Shown piece after piece: positions 1 to 7,700 of a DNA stretch of 12,201 nucleotides. The DNA is from Clostridiales bacterium (GTDB lineage: Bacteria; Bacillota; Clostridia; Oscillospirales; Oscillospiraceae), in assembly GCA_019421525.1 (NCBI GenBank), contig JAHZFC010000056.1, positions 1-12,201 of the forward strand, in the 5' to 3' direction. Positions within the stretch are counted from its first letter, which is position 1. Every line of letters starts with the position of its first letter. Under the pieces are notes generated by a model, which worked only from the letters and a program-made list of their open reading frames with translations, did not search any database and was not told the DNA's origin. Position numbers and translations under genes: made by a program.

Positions 1-659
1 CCAGGGACGAGGACACCAGCGCCACCAACTTCATGATCCGGGACGAGCTGATGCAGCGGGTCATCCGCCGGGACATGGAGCCCATCACCCCCTTTATCGA
101 CCGCATCCGGCAGCTGTACCGGGACCACGGCGTGTCCACGATCCTGGTGGCGGGCAGCTCAGGGTCCTACTTCCATGTGGCAGACCATATCCTCCAGATG
201 GACCGGTATGTGCCCAGGGACATCACCGTCTTCGCCAAGGGGGAGGCCCGGGCGTTCCCCTCCGGCGGCGCCCCGCTGCCCCCCGCCCCTGCGCCTGACT
301 TTCGCCGCTGTCCCCGGCCCTCTCCCCAGCTCCGCGGCAGCGACCGGATCCGCCTCAAGAGCCTGGGCCGGGACGGGGTATCCATCGACCGGGAGACCAT
401 CGACCTGCGATATGTGGAGCAGCTGATCGACCCTGAGCAGTCCGCCGCCCTGGGCTGGTGCATGGTCTACGCCCAAAAGCACCTGCTGGACGGAACGCGC
501 CCCCTGCGGCAGATCGTGGCCGAACTGATGCGGCACATGGACGCGCACGGTCTGGCCGCCCTGTGCGGTGAGCGCTCCGGTGTACCCTTCCTGGCCCGCC
601 CCAGGGCCCAGGAGATCTTCGCCTGTCTGGACCGGTACCGGAGCCTGCGGATGTTCTGA
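1..659 (+). CDS. ABC-class P-loop ATPase (COG3044/PF09818 type), 3' end only
   Basis: The gene runs in from the left; the reading frame starts at base 3 and 218 residues are visible up to a TGA. The first visible residues, RDEDTSATNFMIRDELM, match the Walker B and following stretch typical of the 'predicted ATPase of the ABC class' family, and the GVSTILVAGSSGSYFHVADHI segment plus the RETIDLRYVEQLIDPEQ segment also fit that family. The Walker A loop and ATP-grip region would lie upstream of the window. The cellular role of this family is not established; it is a cytoplasmic soluble protein with no membrane segment visible here. A proline- and arginine-rich linker (about 245-350) looks less conserved but keeps the frame, so I see no frameshift. 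It is unlikely to be functionally tied to the restriction genes downstream, which have their own promoter. Confidence 0.8.
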   Translation, partial: RDEDTSATNFMIRDELMQRVIRRDMEPITPFIDRIRQLYRDHGVSTILVAGSSGSYFHVADHILQMDRYVPRDITVFAKGEARAFPSGGAPLPPAPAPDFRRCPRPSPQLRGSDRIRLKSLGRDGVSIDRETIDLRYVEQLIDPEQSAALGWCMVYAQKHLLDGTRPLRQIVAELMRHMDAHGLAALCGERSGVPFLARPRAQEIFACLDRYRSLRMF

Positions 660-715
660 CCCCCCGCCCCTCCCGCCCTGAGGCAAAGTTCGGGGCTGAT
701 TTTTCAGGGGAACTG

Positions 716-724
716 TGGTATACT
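716..724 (+). promoter_or_regulatory. Extended -10 promoter of the restriction-modification operon
   Basis: TGGTATACT is an extended -10 element (TGn followed by TATACT, five of six matches to TATAAT). The -35 region 17 bases upstream (CTGATT, 696-701) is weak, which is normal for an extended -10 promoter. Transcription would start near 731, leaving a leader of about 100 bases before the methyltransferase. A GATC at 743-746 lies just inside the transcript. Confidence 0.5.
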
Positions 725-802
725 GCTCTCACACAGGCCAACGATCCGGCGTCTGCCGGTGCTAATATGGGCGCAGGCCCGGCCTATGGAGCAAAAGCGA
801 GC

Positions 803-825
803 TGGCCCTGCGGGGCCAAAGGAGG
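803..825 (+). promoter_or_regulatory. Hairpin abutting the methyltransferase ribosome binding site
   Basis: TGGCCC (803-808) and GGGCCA (813-818) form a perfect 6-bp stem with a 4-base loop. The next bases are the strong Shine-Dalgarno AAAGGAGGG (818-825), which sits 4 bases before the ATG at 830 and decides that start. The hairpin touches the ribosome binding site and could tune translation or serve as a protein binding site; that role is inference. A second small hairpin, CCGGC/GCCGG, lies at 746-759 in the same leader. Confidence 0.4.
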
Positions 826-829
826 GCTT

Positions 830-2047
830 ATGGAAAAGAAGATCTGTGAACTGTTTGCCGGTGTGGGCGGCTTCCGCCTGGGGATGGAGCGGCTGGGCAC
901 CGGCTGGCAGACCGTGTGGTTCTCCCAGTGGGAGCCCGGCGCCCGGACCCAGTGGGCCCACGACTGCTATGTGCAGCATTTCGGGGACAGCCTGGACCTC
1001 AACGGCCAGTCCCATACCGGGGAGGACATCAGCACGGTGGACAAATCCGCCATCCCGGACCACACCCTGCTGGTGGGCGGCTTCCCCTGTCAGGACTACA
1101 GCGTGGCCCATACCCTCTCCTCCTCCCACGGCATCGAGGGGAAGAAGGGCGTCCTCTGGTGGCAGATCCGGGACACGATCCTGGCAAAAGCCCCTCCCTT
1201 CTGCCTGCTGGAGAACGTGGACCGGCTGCTGAAGTCCCCGGCCAAGCAGCGGGGCCGGGACTTCGGCGTCATGCTGGCCTGTCTCGCCGCCCTGGGGTAC
1301 AGCGTGGAGTGGCGGGTGGTCAACGCCGCCCAGTACGGGGCCGCCCAGCGCCGCCGCCGCACGTTCCTCTTTGCCTATCGGGATGACACCGCATATGGAC
1401 AGCGGATGGCGCCGGTCGACGCCGGGGCCGTCCTGGGGCAGGCGGGCTTCATGGTCAGAGCCTTCCCCATCCAGGGGATGGGGAAGCTGCGGGAGACCGA
1501 GGTGGGCGGCGACATCGTGGACGTGAGCGACCACTTCGCCTTTGCCTTTGAAAATGCCGGCTATATGCACCAGGGCAAGATCTGTACCGCCAGGGTGACC
1601 GAGGCGGAGGAGCCCCCCACCCCTCTGGGGGACATCCTCCAGCACGACGTGGCGGAGAAGTATTACATCCCGGCGGACAAGCTGGCCAAGTGGACCTATC
1701 TCAAGGGGGCCAAGAAGATCCCCAGGACCTCCGCCCAGGGCCATGCCTATGTCTTTTCCGAGGGGCCCATCGCCTTCCCGGACCCCTGGGACAGGCCAGG
1801 CCGCACCATGCTCACCAGCGAATCCACCCTCAACCGCTCCACCCATGTGGTGTCGGACCCCGGCACAGGGCGGCTCCGGCTGCTCACCCCCGTGGAGGCG
1901 GAGCGCCTCCAGGGCTTTGACGACGAGTGGACCAACACCGGCATGCCCGACCGGATGCGGTACTTCTGCATGGGCAACGCCCTGGTGGTGCCCATGATCT
2001 CCAGGATGGGGCGGGTGCTGGACCCCATCCTCGCCCAGGAGCCGTGA
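830..2047 (+). CDS. C5-cytosine DNA methyltransferase, Sau3AI-type system
   Basis: This 405-residue enzyme would transfer a methyl group from S-adenosylmethionine to carbon 5 of cytosine in the target site and so protect the host DNA from the next gene's nuclease. The family motifs appear in order: motif I LFAGVGGFRLG (8-18), motif IV GGFPCQ with catalytic Cys87, motif VI ENV (128-130), motif VIII QRRRR (173-177), motif IX within RLLTPVEAERLQGF (350-363) and motif X GNALVVP (382-388). The target recognition region falls between about 185 and 345. The usual PFS after PCQ is replaced by DYS. The ATG at 830 is chosen because AAAGGAGGG stands in front of it; the frame is open back to 767 but has no ribosome binding site there. 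Being next to a Sau3AI-like nuclease suggests GATC with m5C as target, but sequence alone does not prove the specificity. Confidence 0.93.
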   Translation: MEKKICELFAGVGGFRLGMERLGTGWQTVWFSQWEPGARTQWAHDCYVQHFGDSLDLNGQSHTGEDISTVDKSAIPDHTLLVGGFPCQDYSVAHTLSSSHGIEGKKGVLWWQIRDTILAKAPPFCLLENVDRLLKSPAKQRGRDFGVMLACLAALGYSVEWRVVNAAQYGAAQRRRRTFLFAYRDDTAYGQRMAPVDAGAVLGQAGFMVRAFPIQGMGKLRETEVGGDIVDVSDHFAFAFENAGYMHQGKICTARVTEAEEPPTPLGDILQHDVAEKYYIPADKLAKWTYLKGAKKIPRTSAQGHAYVFSEGPIAFPDPWDRPGRTMLTSESTLNRSTHVVSDPGTGRLRLLTPVEAERLQGFDDEWTNTGMPDRMRYFCMGNALVVPMISRMGRVLDPILAQEP

Positions 2048-2103
2048 CCACTGTATGATCCACACGCCATGTCCCATGCGCACACGGAAAGGAGCTGGAG
2101 ACA

Positions 2104-3501
2104 TTGGAAGGGACCAAATACACCACGCAGGAGGCTGTCCTGGCCCGGGCCAGGCAGGCGATCGGCATCCCTCTTTGGCAGATCGACACCACCGGCCGCC
2201 TTGCCACCGGCAAGGGAGCGATCGGGACGGTGATCGAGGAGAGCTGGTTCGGCTATCCCCCCAATCCCGACGCGGAGCCGGACCTGCCGGAGGCGGGGGT
2301 GGAGCTGAAGGTGACCCCCTATATCCGGGGGAAGAACGGGATACGGGCCAAGGAGCGGCTGGTGTGCAACATCATCAACTACATGGAGGAGCCTGATAAG
2401 ACCTTTTTCACCAGCTCCTTCTGGCATAAGTGCAATACCATGCTCCTCATGTCCTACGAGCACCGCCCGGATACCCCGAAAGGCGAGTTCACGATCGATC
2501 AGGCGGTCCTCTTCCGCTTTCCGGAGGAGGACCTGGCCATCATCCGGCAGGACTGGGAGACGATCATGGCGAAGGTCCGCGCCGGCCGGGCCCACGAGCT
2601 GTCTGAAGGCGATACGCTCTACCTGGCCGCCTGCACCAAGGGCGCCACCGCGGCCAGCGTCCGGCCGCAGCCCTTCTCCCCGATCCCGGCCAAACAGCGG
2701 GCCTACTGCCTCAAGGCATCCTATATGACCCAGCTGCTCAACACCTACATCTTCGGCCAGCGGCAGGACCCCAGGATCATCCGCTCGGTGCAGGTCCTGC
2801 ACGCCCAGACCTTCGAGGACTATATCGCCGAGACGGTCCGCCCCTTCCGCGGCATGACCCAGCATCAGCTGATGGACCGCTTCGGTGTGTCCAGCCGGGC
2901 CAAGAGCCTCAACGAGATCCTGCTGGCCCGTATGCTGGGGGTCCAGGGCCGCATCGCCGCCACCGAGGAGTTCCAGAAGGCCGGCATCCTCCCCAAGACC
3001 ATCCGGGTCCAGCGCAATGGAAAGGTCCGGGAGAGCATGTCCTTCCCCACCTTCGACTTCATCGAGCTCAGCCGGGAGAAGGTCTGGGAGGAGTCCGCAC
3101 TCTACCACTACCTGGCCCCCACCCGCTTCCTGTTCGTCATCTTCCAGGAGCGGGAGCCGGGGCAGTATGTCTTTGACCGCATCCAGTTCTGGAACATCCC
3201 CAGCGCAGACCTGGACGAGGTGGGCCGGGTATGGCAGCGGACGGTCCAGACGATCCGCCGGGGCGTCCAGCTGTTCCCCACCCCCTACGGCGTGCGCAAT
3301 GACCTGCCCAAGCAGGCGGACAGCCCGGTCGCCCATGTGCGCCCCCACGGGCGCAGCGCCCATGACACGCTGCCCCTGCCTGACGGCCGCAGGATGACCA
3401 AGCAGTGCTTTTGGCTGAACAACACTTACATCACCGCACAGATCCAGCAGCCCGCGGACAGGCGTCCCTCCTGCCCGTCCGGAGAGGGGCGGGAAGGATG
3501 A
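2104..3501 (+). CDS. Sau3AI/MutH-family type II restriction endonuclease
   Basis: The 465-residue product resembles Sau3AI (GATC-cutting), which is of similar length. The N-terminal MutH-like catalytic domain shows KGAIGTVIE (37-45), then PD at 59-60 and ELK at 67-69. The D60-x6-E67-x-K69 spacing equals MutH D70/E77/K79, and Glu45 aligns with MutH Glu56. AKERLV.NIINY and the TFFTSSFWHK segment follow as in the family. The C-terminal half (about 240-440) looks like the second, non-catalytic MutH-like domain known in Sau3AI, with AKSLNEILLARMLGV and a VAHVRPHGR..DTLPLPDGR..TKQCFWLN tail. The start is TTG at 2104, set by GGAAAGGAG at 2086-2094, 9 bases upstream. The gene lies 56 bases after the methyltransferase and its TGA overlaps the ATG of the Vsr-like gene. 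GATC specificity is inferred from family membership. Confidence 0.93.
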   Translation: MEGTKYTTQEAVLARARQAIGIPLWQIDTTGRLATGKGAIGTVIEESWFGYPPNPDAEPDLPEAGVELKVTPYIRGKNGIRAKERLVCNIINYMEEPDKTFFTSSFWHKCNTMLLMSYEHRPDTPKGEFTIDQAVLFRFPEEDLAIIRQDWETIMAKVRAGRAHELSEGDTLYLAACTKGATAASVRPQPFSPIPAKQRAYCLKASYMTQLLNTYIFGQRQDPRIIRSVQVLHAQTFEDYIAETVRPFRGMTQHQLMDRFGVSSRAKSLNEILLARMLGVQGRIAATEEFQKAGILPKTIRVQRNGKVRESMSFPTFDFIELSREKVWEESALYHYLAPTRFLFVIFQEREPGQYVFDRIQFWNIPSADLDEVGRVWQRTVQTIRRGVQLFPTPYGVRNDLPKQADSPVAHVRPHGRSAHDTLPLPDGRRMTKQCFWLNNTYITAQIQQPADRRPSCPSGEGREG

Positions 3502-3965
3502 AGCATCCCAGCTCCTACGACTCCACCCCCGCGATCCGCCGGCGCATGTCCAGGGTGCGGCTCAAGGGCGGCAAGGCGGAGACCCTGCTGGCCAAGGCCC
3601 TTTGGCGCCGGGGCTATCGCTACCGGAAAAATGACCGGACGCTGCCCGGCTCCCCGGACATCGCCATCCTGAAGCACCACATCGCCGTGTTCGTGGACGG
3701 GGAATTCTGGCACGGCAAGGACTGGCAGACCAGGCGGGAACGGCTCCGGCACAACCGGGAATACTGGATCGAAAAGATCGAGGAGAACATCGCCCGGGAC
3801 CAGCGCAACAACGCCCTGCTGCTCCAGAAGGGCTGGATCCCGGTCCATTTTTGGGAGAAGGATGTGCTGCGCGACCTGGACGGCTGCGTGGCCCAGGTGG
3901 AGGATGCGGCACTGGCCCTGCTCATCGACCGGCTCGATCAGGATGAGCCCCCTATCGACCCATAG
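3498..3965 (+). CDS. vsr: Vsr-like very short patch repair endonuclease
   Basis: A 155-residue protein, the same length as E. coli Vsr (156). Vsr nicks DNA beside a T:G mismatch produced by deamination of 5-methylcytosine, so repair restores C; this fits a partner of a C5 methyltransferase. Visible landmarks are RRRMSRVRLKGGKAE (Glu28), TLPGSPD with the catalytic Asp54, GEFWHG with the intercalating Phe70-Trp71 and His72, REYWIEKIEENIARD, and GWIPVHFWE. The zinc-binding cysteine and histidine positions of the E. coli enzyme are not conserved (Glu69 stands where the first Cys would be, Lys121 near the last). The start ATG at 3498 overlaps the endonuclease stop as ATGA, with GAGGGG at 3484-3489 as ribosome binding site. 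The overlap indicates translational coupling inside the operon. Confidence 0.88.
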   Translation: MKHPSSYDSTPAIRRRMSRVRLKGGKAETLLAKALWRRGYRYRKNDRTLPGSPDIAILKHHIAVFVDGEFWHGKDWQTRRERLRHNREYWIEKIEENIARDQRNNALLLQKGWIPVHFWEKDVLRDLDGCVAQVEDAALALLIDRLDQDEPPIDP

Positions 3966-3999
3966 GCTCCACAGCAGGCAGATCCAGGAGGTGCCGACC

Positions 4000-4662
4000 A
4001 TGGGACAGCGACAGATCGATATGCGGGCGGAACAGGAGCTGGCCAAGTTCCTGGACGCCCATCTCTATGGGGAGCTGCTGAAGGAGGGGGGCTTTTCGTC
4101 CTTCCAGCGGATCTCGGACGCAGAGGTCCAAAAGCAGGGCATCGATGTCATCGGGACGGCCCCGCGGGCCTCGGCCAATATCGACGAGAAGGCCCAGCTC
4201 CATTACCTCAACTGCAACCGCCCCACCTTTGCCTTCGAGCTGGAGTTTCTCAATGAGGGACAGCCCATCGGAGGCTGGTTCCTCAACGACAGCCTTTTGA
4301 CCACCCACTACCTGCTGCTCTGGCCCAACGCCGCCGTCACCGATCTGACACAGCTCACCAGCGGCGACTTCACCCAGGTGGAGGGGATGGTGATCGCCAA
4401 GGGGAGATTGAAGCGGGCCCTGGATGGACTGGGGCTCCACAGGGACTATCTGGCCCGGATGGCCGCACAGCTGCGGGCCAGCGGGGTGGTCGGTCCGCTG
4501 GATACGGAGCATAAGGGGATCAGATTTTATGTCTCCGACCCCAAGGTCTACCCCGAGCATCCCGTGAACCTGGTCATCAGCAAGCAGAGGCTCTCCGCCC
4601 TGGCTCAGGCCCATTATCTGGTGACCCCGGAGGGCTTCGTGCGGATCGGTCCGGACGGCTGA
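4000..4662 (+). CDS. Unknown fourth protein of the restriction-modification operon, possible PD-(D/E)XK fold
   Basis: I do not recognise a named family for this 220-residue cytoplasmic protein. The start ATG at 4000 has a near-perfect ribosome binding site (AGGAGGTG, 3986-3993), 34 bases after the vsr stop; the frame is open further upstream inside vsr, but that part is a shadow. Residues 45-68 read QKQGIDV then NIDEKAQLHY: Asp49 and, 13 residues on, Asp62-Glu63-Lys64, which resembles the D...(D/E)xK core of restriction-like nucleases, preceded by a helix (7-29). FAFELEFL (77-84) and HYLLLWPNA (103-111) look like core strands. The last hundred residues are mixed helix and strand and end in a short V-rich strand. 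No signal peptide or membrane segment is seen. Its place in the operon suggests an accessory nuclease, a specificity or control factor, or a modification-linked protein. The fold is inference. Confidence 0.75.
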   Translation: MGQRQIDMRAEQELAKFLDAHLYGELLKEGGFSSFQRISDAEVQKQGIDVIGTAPRASANIDEKAQLHYLNCNRPTFAFELEFLNEGQPIGGWFLNDSLLTTHYLLLWPNAAVTDLTQLTSGDFTQVEGMVIAKGRLKRALDGLGLHRDYLARMAAQLRASGVVGPLDTEHKGIRFYVSDPKVYPEHPVNLVISKQRLSALAQAHYLVTPEGFVRIGPDG

Positions 4663-4690
4663 CCTGCTCTCTCCCCCCGCCGGACACGAA

Positions 4691-4736
4691 CACAGGACGC
4701 CCCCGGAGCAGATGCTCCGGGGGCGTCCTGTGTTTT
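4691..4736 (+). terminator. Intrinsic terminator between convergent genes
   Basis: A perfect 20-bp stem (4691-4710 with 4713-4732) with a minimal loop is followed by TTTT at 4733-4736. It ends the restriction-modification operon 28 bases after the last stop. The minus-strand permease ends at 4775 just opposite, so the hairpin may also stop transcription coming from the right, although the T tract on that side is poor. Confidence 0.85.
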
Positions 4737-4774
4737 CTGCTTCCGGGCCCCATCGATATATATGGACAGGCGCC

Positions 4775-7700
4775 TTACTCCACGGTCTTGAGGCTCTCCA
4801 CCATGTCCACCTTTTTCAGCTTGAAGTGGGCCGCGATGTTCACCACCACGGAGAAGACCACCGTCAGCGCCGCAGCCAGCAGATAGGCGTAGGGCGGCGC
4901 GGTCCGACCGAACATCACCAGGTCCACCTCCACGGTGAGCACCATCCACGCGTGGAGGAACCGGCCCAGCACCAGCCCGAGGGCGATGCCGAACAGGGTC
5001 AGAAAGACATTCTCCCGGTACACATAGGCGGTGATCTCCCGGTCGTAAAAGCCCAGCACCTTCAGGGTGGCCAGCTCCCGGATGCGCTCGGTGATGTTGA
5101 TGTTGGTCAGGTTGTACAGCACCACGAAAGCCAGGGCGGCGGCGGCCAGGATGATGATGACCACTGCGTAGTTGATGGCGTTCATGCTGTCGGTAAAGGA
5201 GTCCCGGATGGTGGCGATGTAGGAGTAGGAGGCCACCGCGTCCATGGCCATCAGGTCGGAGGACACGGTATCCGACTCGCCCTGTCCCGTCCCGTCAGCG
5301 TAGGCCACCAGGATGGTGTTCATCCCGGCCCGCTCCCCGAACAGGTCCTCGTAGCAGTTCTCCGTCATGTACACATAGTGGTAGACGTAGTTCTCCACGA
5401 TGTCGGTCACTGTGGCCTGCACCCGCTGGTCATCCTGCTCCAGGGTGATGGTGTCCCCTGTCTCCACCTCCAGCATCTCGGACAGCTTTTCCGTGATCAC
5501 CACCCCGTCATCGGTCAGCTCCACCGGCTGGTCGTCGGTGCGGTGGCGCAGGTCGATGAACTGGGTAAAGGTGTCCAGGTCTTCCACCACGAACAGGTAG
5601 GCGCTCTTGGCCGGCACCCCGTCCACCGAGGCGTCCGCCGTGCTCTGATAGCACTCCAGATAGCGTTCGATCCCCTCGTGTTCCTCCAGATAGGCGGTCA
5701 CCTGGTCCAGCTGATCTGCCGCGGCGCCGTCCTCCGATCCCACGGTGGCGTCGTACAGGGAGATCTCGTCGAACTGCTTGTCCAGGATGTCAAAGATGGA
5801 CTCGTGCAGGCCGAAGCCGGTGACGATCAGGGCGGTGCATCCGCCGATGCCGATCACCGTCATCCAGAACCGGCGCTGGTAGCGGAACAGGTTGCGCATG
5901 GTCACCTTCCAGGTGAAGGACAGCCGCCGCCACACCGGCCTGATGTACTCCAGGAACACCCGCTTGCCCGCCTTGGGGCTCTTGGGCCGCATCAGGTTGG
6001 CCGGGGTGTCCATCAGGGTGGACAGGCAGGCCCACAGCGCCGCCCCGGTGGTGCACACCACCGCCGCCGCCACCGCCAGCACGCACACCGCCGGCTGGAC
6101 CTTGAACTGGAGGGACGGGATGTTGTACATGATGTTGAAGGCGTTGGCGATCACCGCCGGGATGAGGGTGCATCCCACCGCCAGCCCTACGAGCCCGCCG
6201 ATAAAGCTGGCCCAGAAGGCGTAGCCGATGTACTTTTTGGAGATGGCGGACCGGGAGAAGCCCAGGGCCTTCAGCGCGCCGATCTCGGTGCGCTGGTCCT
6301 CCACCATGCGGGTCATGGTGGTCAGGCAGGCCAGGGCGGCCACCAGGAAGAAGATTACAGGGAACACGTTGGCCAGGTTGCTCACCCGCTCGGCGTCCTG
6401 GGCATAGCCCACCACGCCGGAGTTGGTGTCCCGCCCCAGGACGTACCACTCGCACTGGTCGATGTCGTCCACCTCGGCCTGGGCGTCGGCCAGGGTCTGC
6501 TCGGCGTCGGCGATCTTCTCATCCGCCTCCGCCTTGCCGTCCTCATACTCCTGCAGGCCGTCGGCGTACTCCGTCTCGCCGTCCTGCAGCTCCTGAAGGG
6601 CGTCGGCCAGCTCCTGCCGGCCGTCCCGCTCCTCCCGCTCCAGGGTGGCCAGGCCGCTGTTGTAGTCCGCCCAGCCGTCTGTGATGGCCTGCCGGGCGTC
6701 GTCCAGCTGCTGGGCCGTCTCGTCCAGCGTGGCCTTGCTCTCGTCCAGGGTGGCCTTGGTCTCGTCCAGCGTGGCCTTGGCCGCTTCCAGCTCGGCCCCG
6801 GCCGCTTCCAGCTGGGCATAGCCCTGGTCCAGCTGCTCCTGGGCGGCGTCCAGCTGGGCCTTCTGCTCGGCCGCCTGAGCCACCGCCATGTCATAATAGG
6901 GCGTGCCCACATAGGGCGCCAGCGCCGCCTCGTACTGGGCGTACCCCTCATCCACCTGGGCCTGCTGCTGGTCCAGGGTGTCCTTGTTCTCGTTGTACTG
7001 GGCCAGGCCGTCCTCGTAGTCCGCCAAGCCCTGCTCGTATTGGGCCAGGCCGTCGTTATACTGCTCCAGGCCGTCCTCATACTGCGCCTGGCCGTCGGCC
7101 AGGTCCGTCTCCGACTGCTCCAGCTGCTGCCTGGCATCCTCCAGCTCCTGGCGGCCGTTTTGGATCTCCCGGTCCAGGGTGTCCAGGCCGTCGTTGTAGT
7201 CCTGCCAGCCGTCGTCCAGCTGCTGCCGGGCGTCGTCCAGTTCCGCCTGGGCGTCGGCCAGCTCCTGGTCCGCCTCGGCCCTGGCGTCGTCCAGCTCCTG
7301 CCGGGCGTCGTCCAGCTCCGCCTGGGCATCCCCCACCAGAGTGTCGTAGCGCAGCTGGGCACGCTCGTCCGCCAGGGCGTCCAGACTGTCCAAGTACTGG
7401 TCCAGCCGGTCCTCGTACTCATCGCCGTAGTTGTTCAGCTCCGCCAGGCCGTCAAAGGTGAAATAGGCCTCGGTGTAATAATCCAGGTCAAAATTCCCCT
7501 TTGGAATGTACACATAGGCGTCCACCGAGCCGCCCCCCAGAGTGGAGCTGCCCCGGTCGGTGCCCACATACAGGGGGCTGTCCGCCACGCCCACGATGGT
7601 GTACTCCTTCTGCTTCAGGCTGTCGGCGTTGTCCCCGTCCAGGGTGAGGGTCAGGGTGTCACCCACCGACAGGCCCAGCTTGGTCAGCAGCATGGACTCG

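Noticed and set aside
240..350. Possible compensating frameshifts in the partial ATPase, because of a Pro/Arg-rich stretch
   Set aside because: The conserved family segments before and after are in the same frame and the linker has no stop; variable linkers are expected there.
676..709. Terminator after the partial ATPase (CCCTGA/TCAGGG)
   Set aside because: Only six paired bases with a 22-base loop and no T tract after the second arm.
704..2104. Long minus-strand frame opposite the methyltransferase
   Set aside because: The plus strand has all C5 methyltransferase motifs in order; the minus product is His/Gly-rich antisense noise.
1747..3363. Long minus-strand frame opposite the endonuclease
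   Set aside because: It overlaps two well-supported plus-strand genes and its product shows only the composition of reversed GC-rich codons.
6450..7440. CRISPR-like repetitive DNA
   Set aside because: The repetition comes from degenerate coiled-coil codons in the permease; there are no constant repeats with unique spacers.
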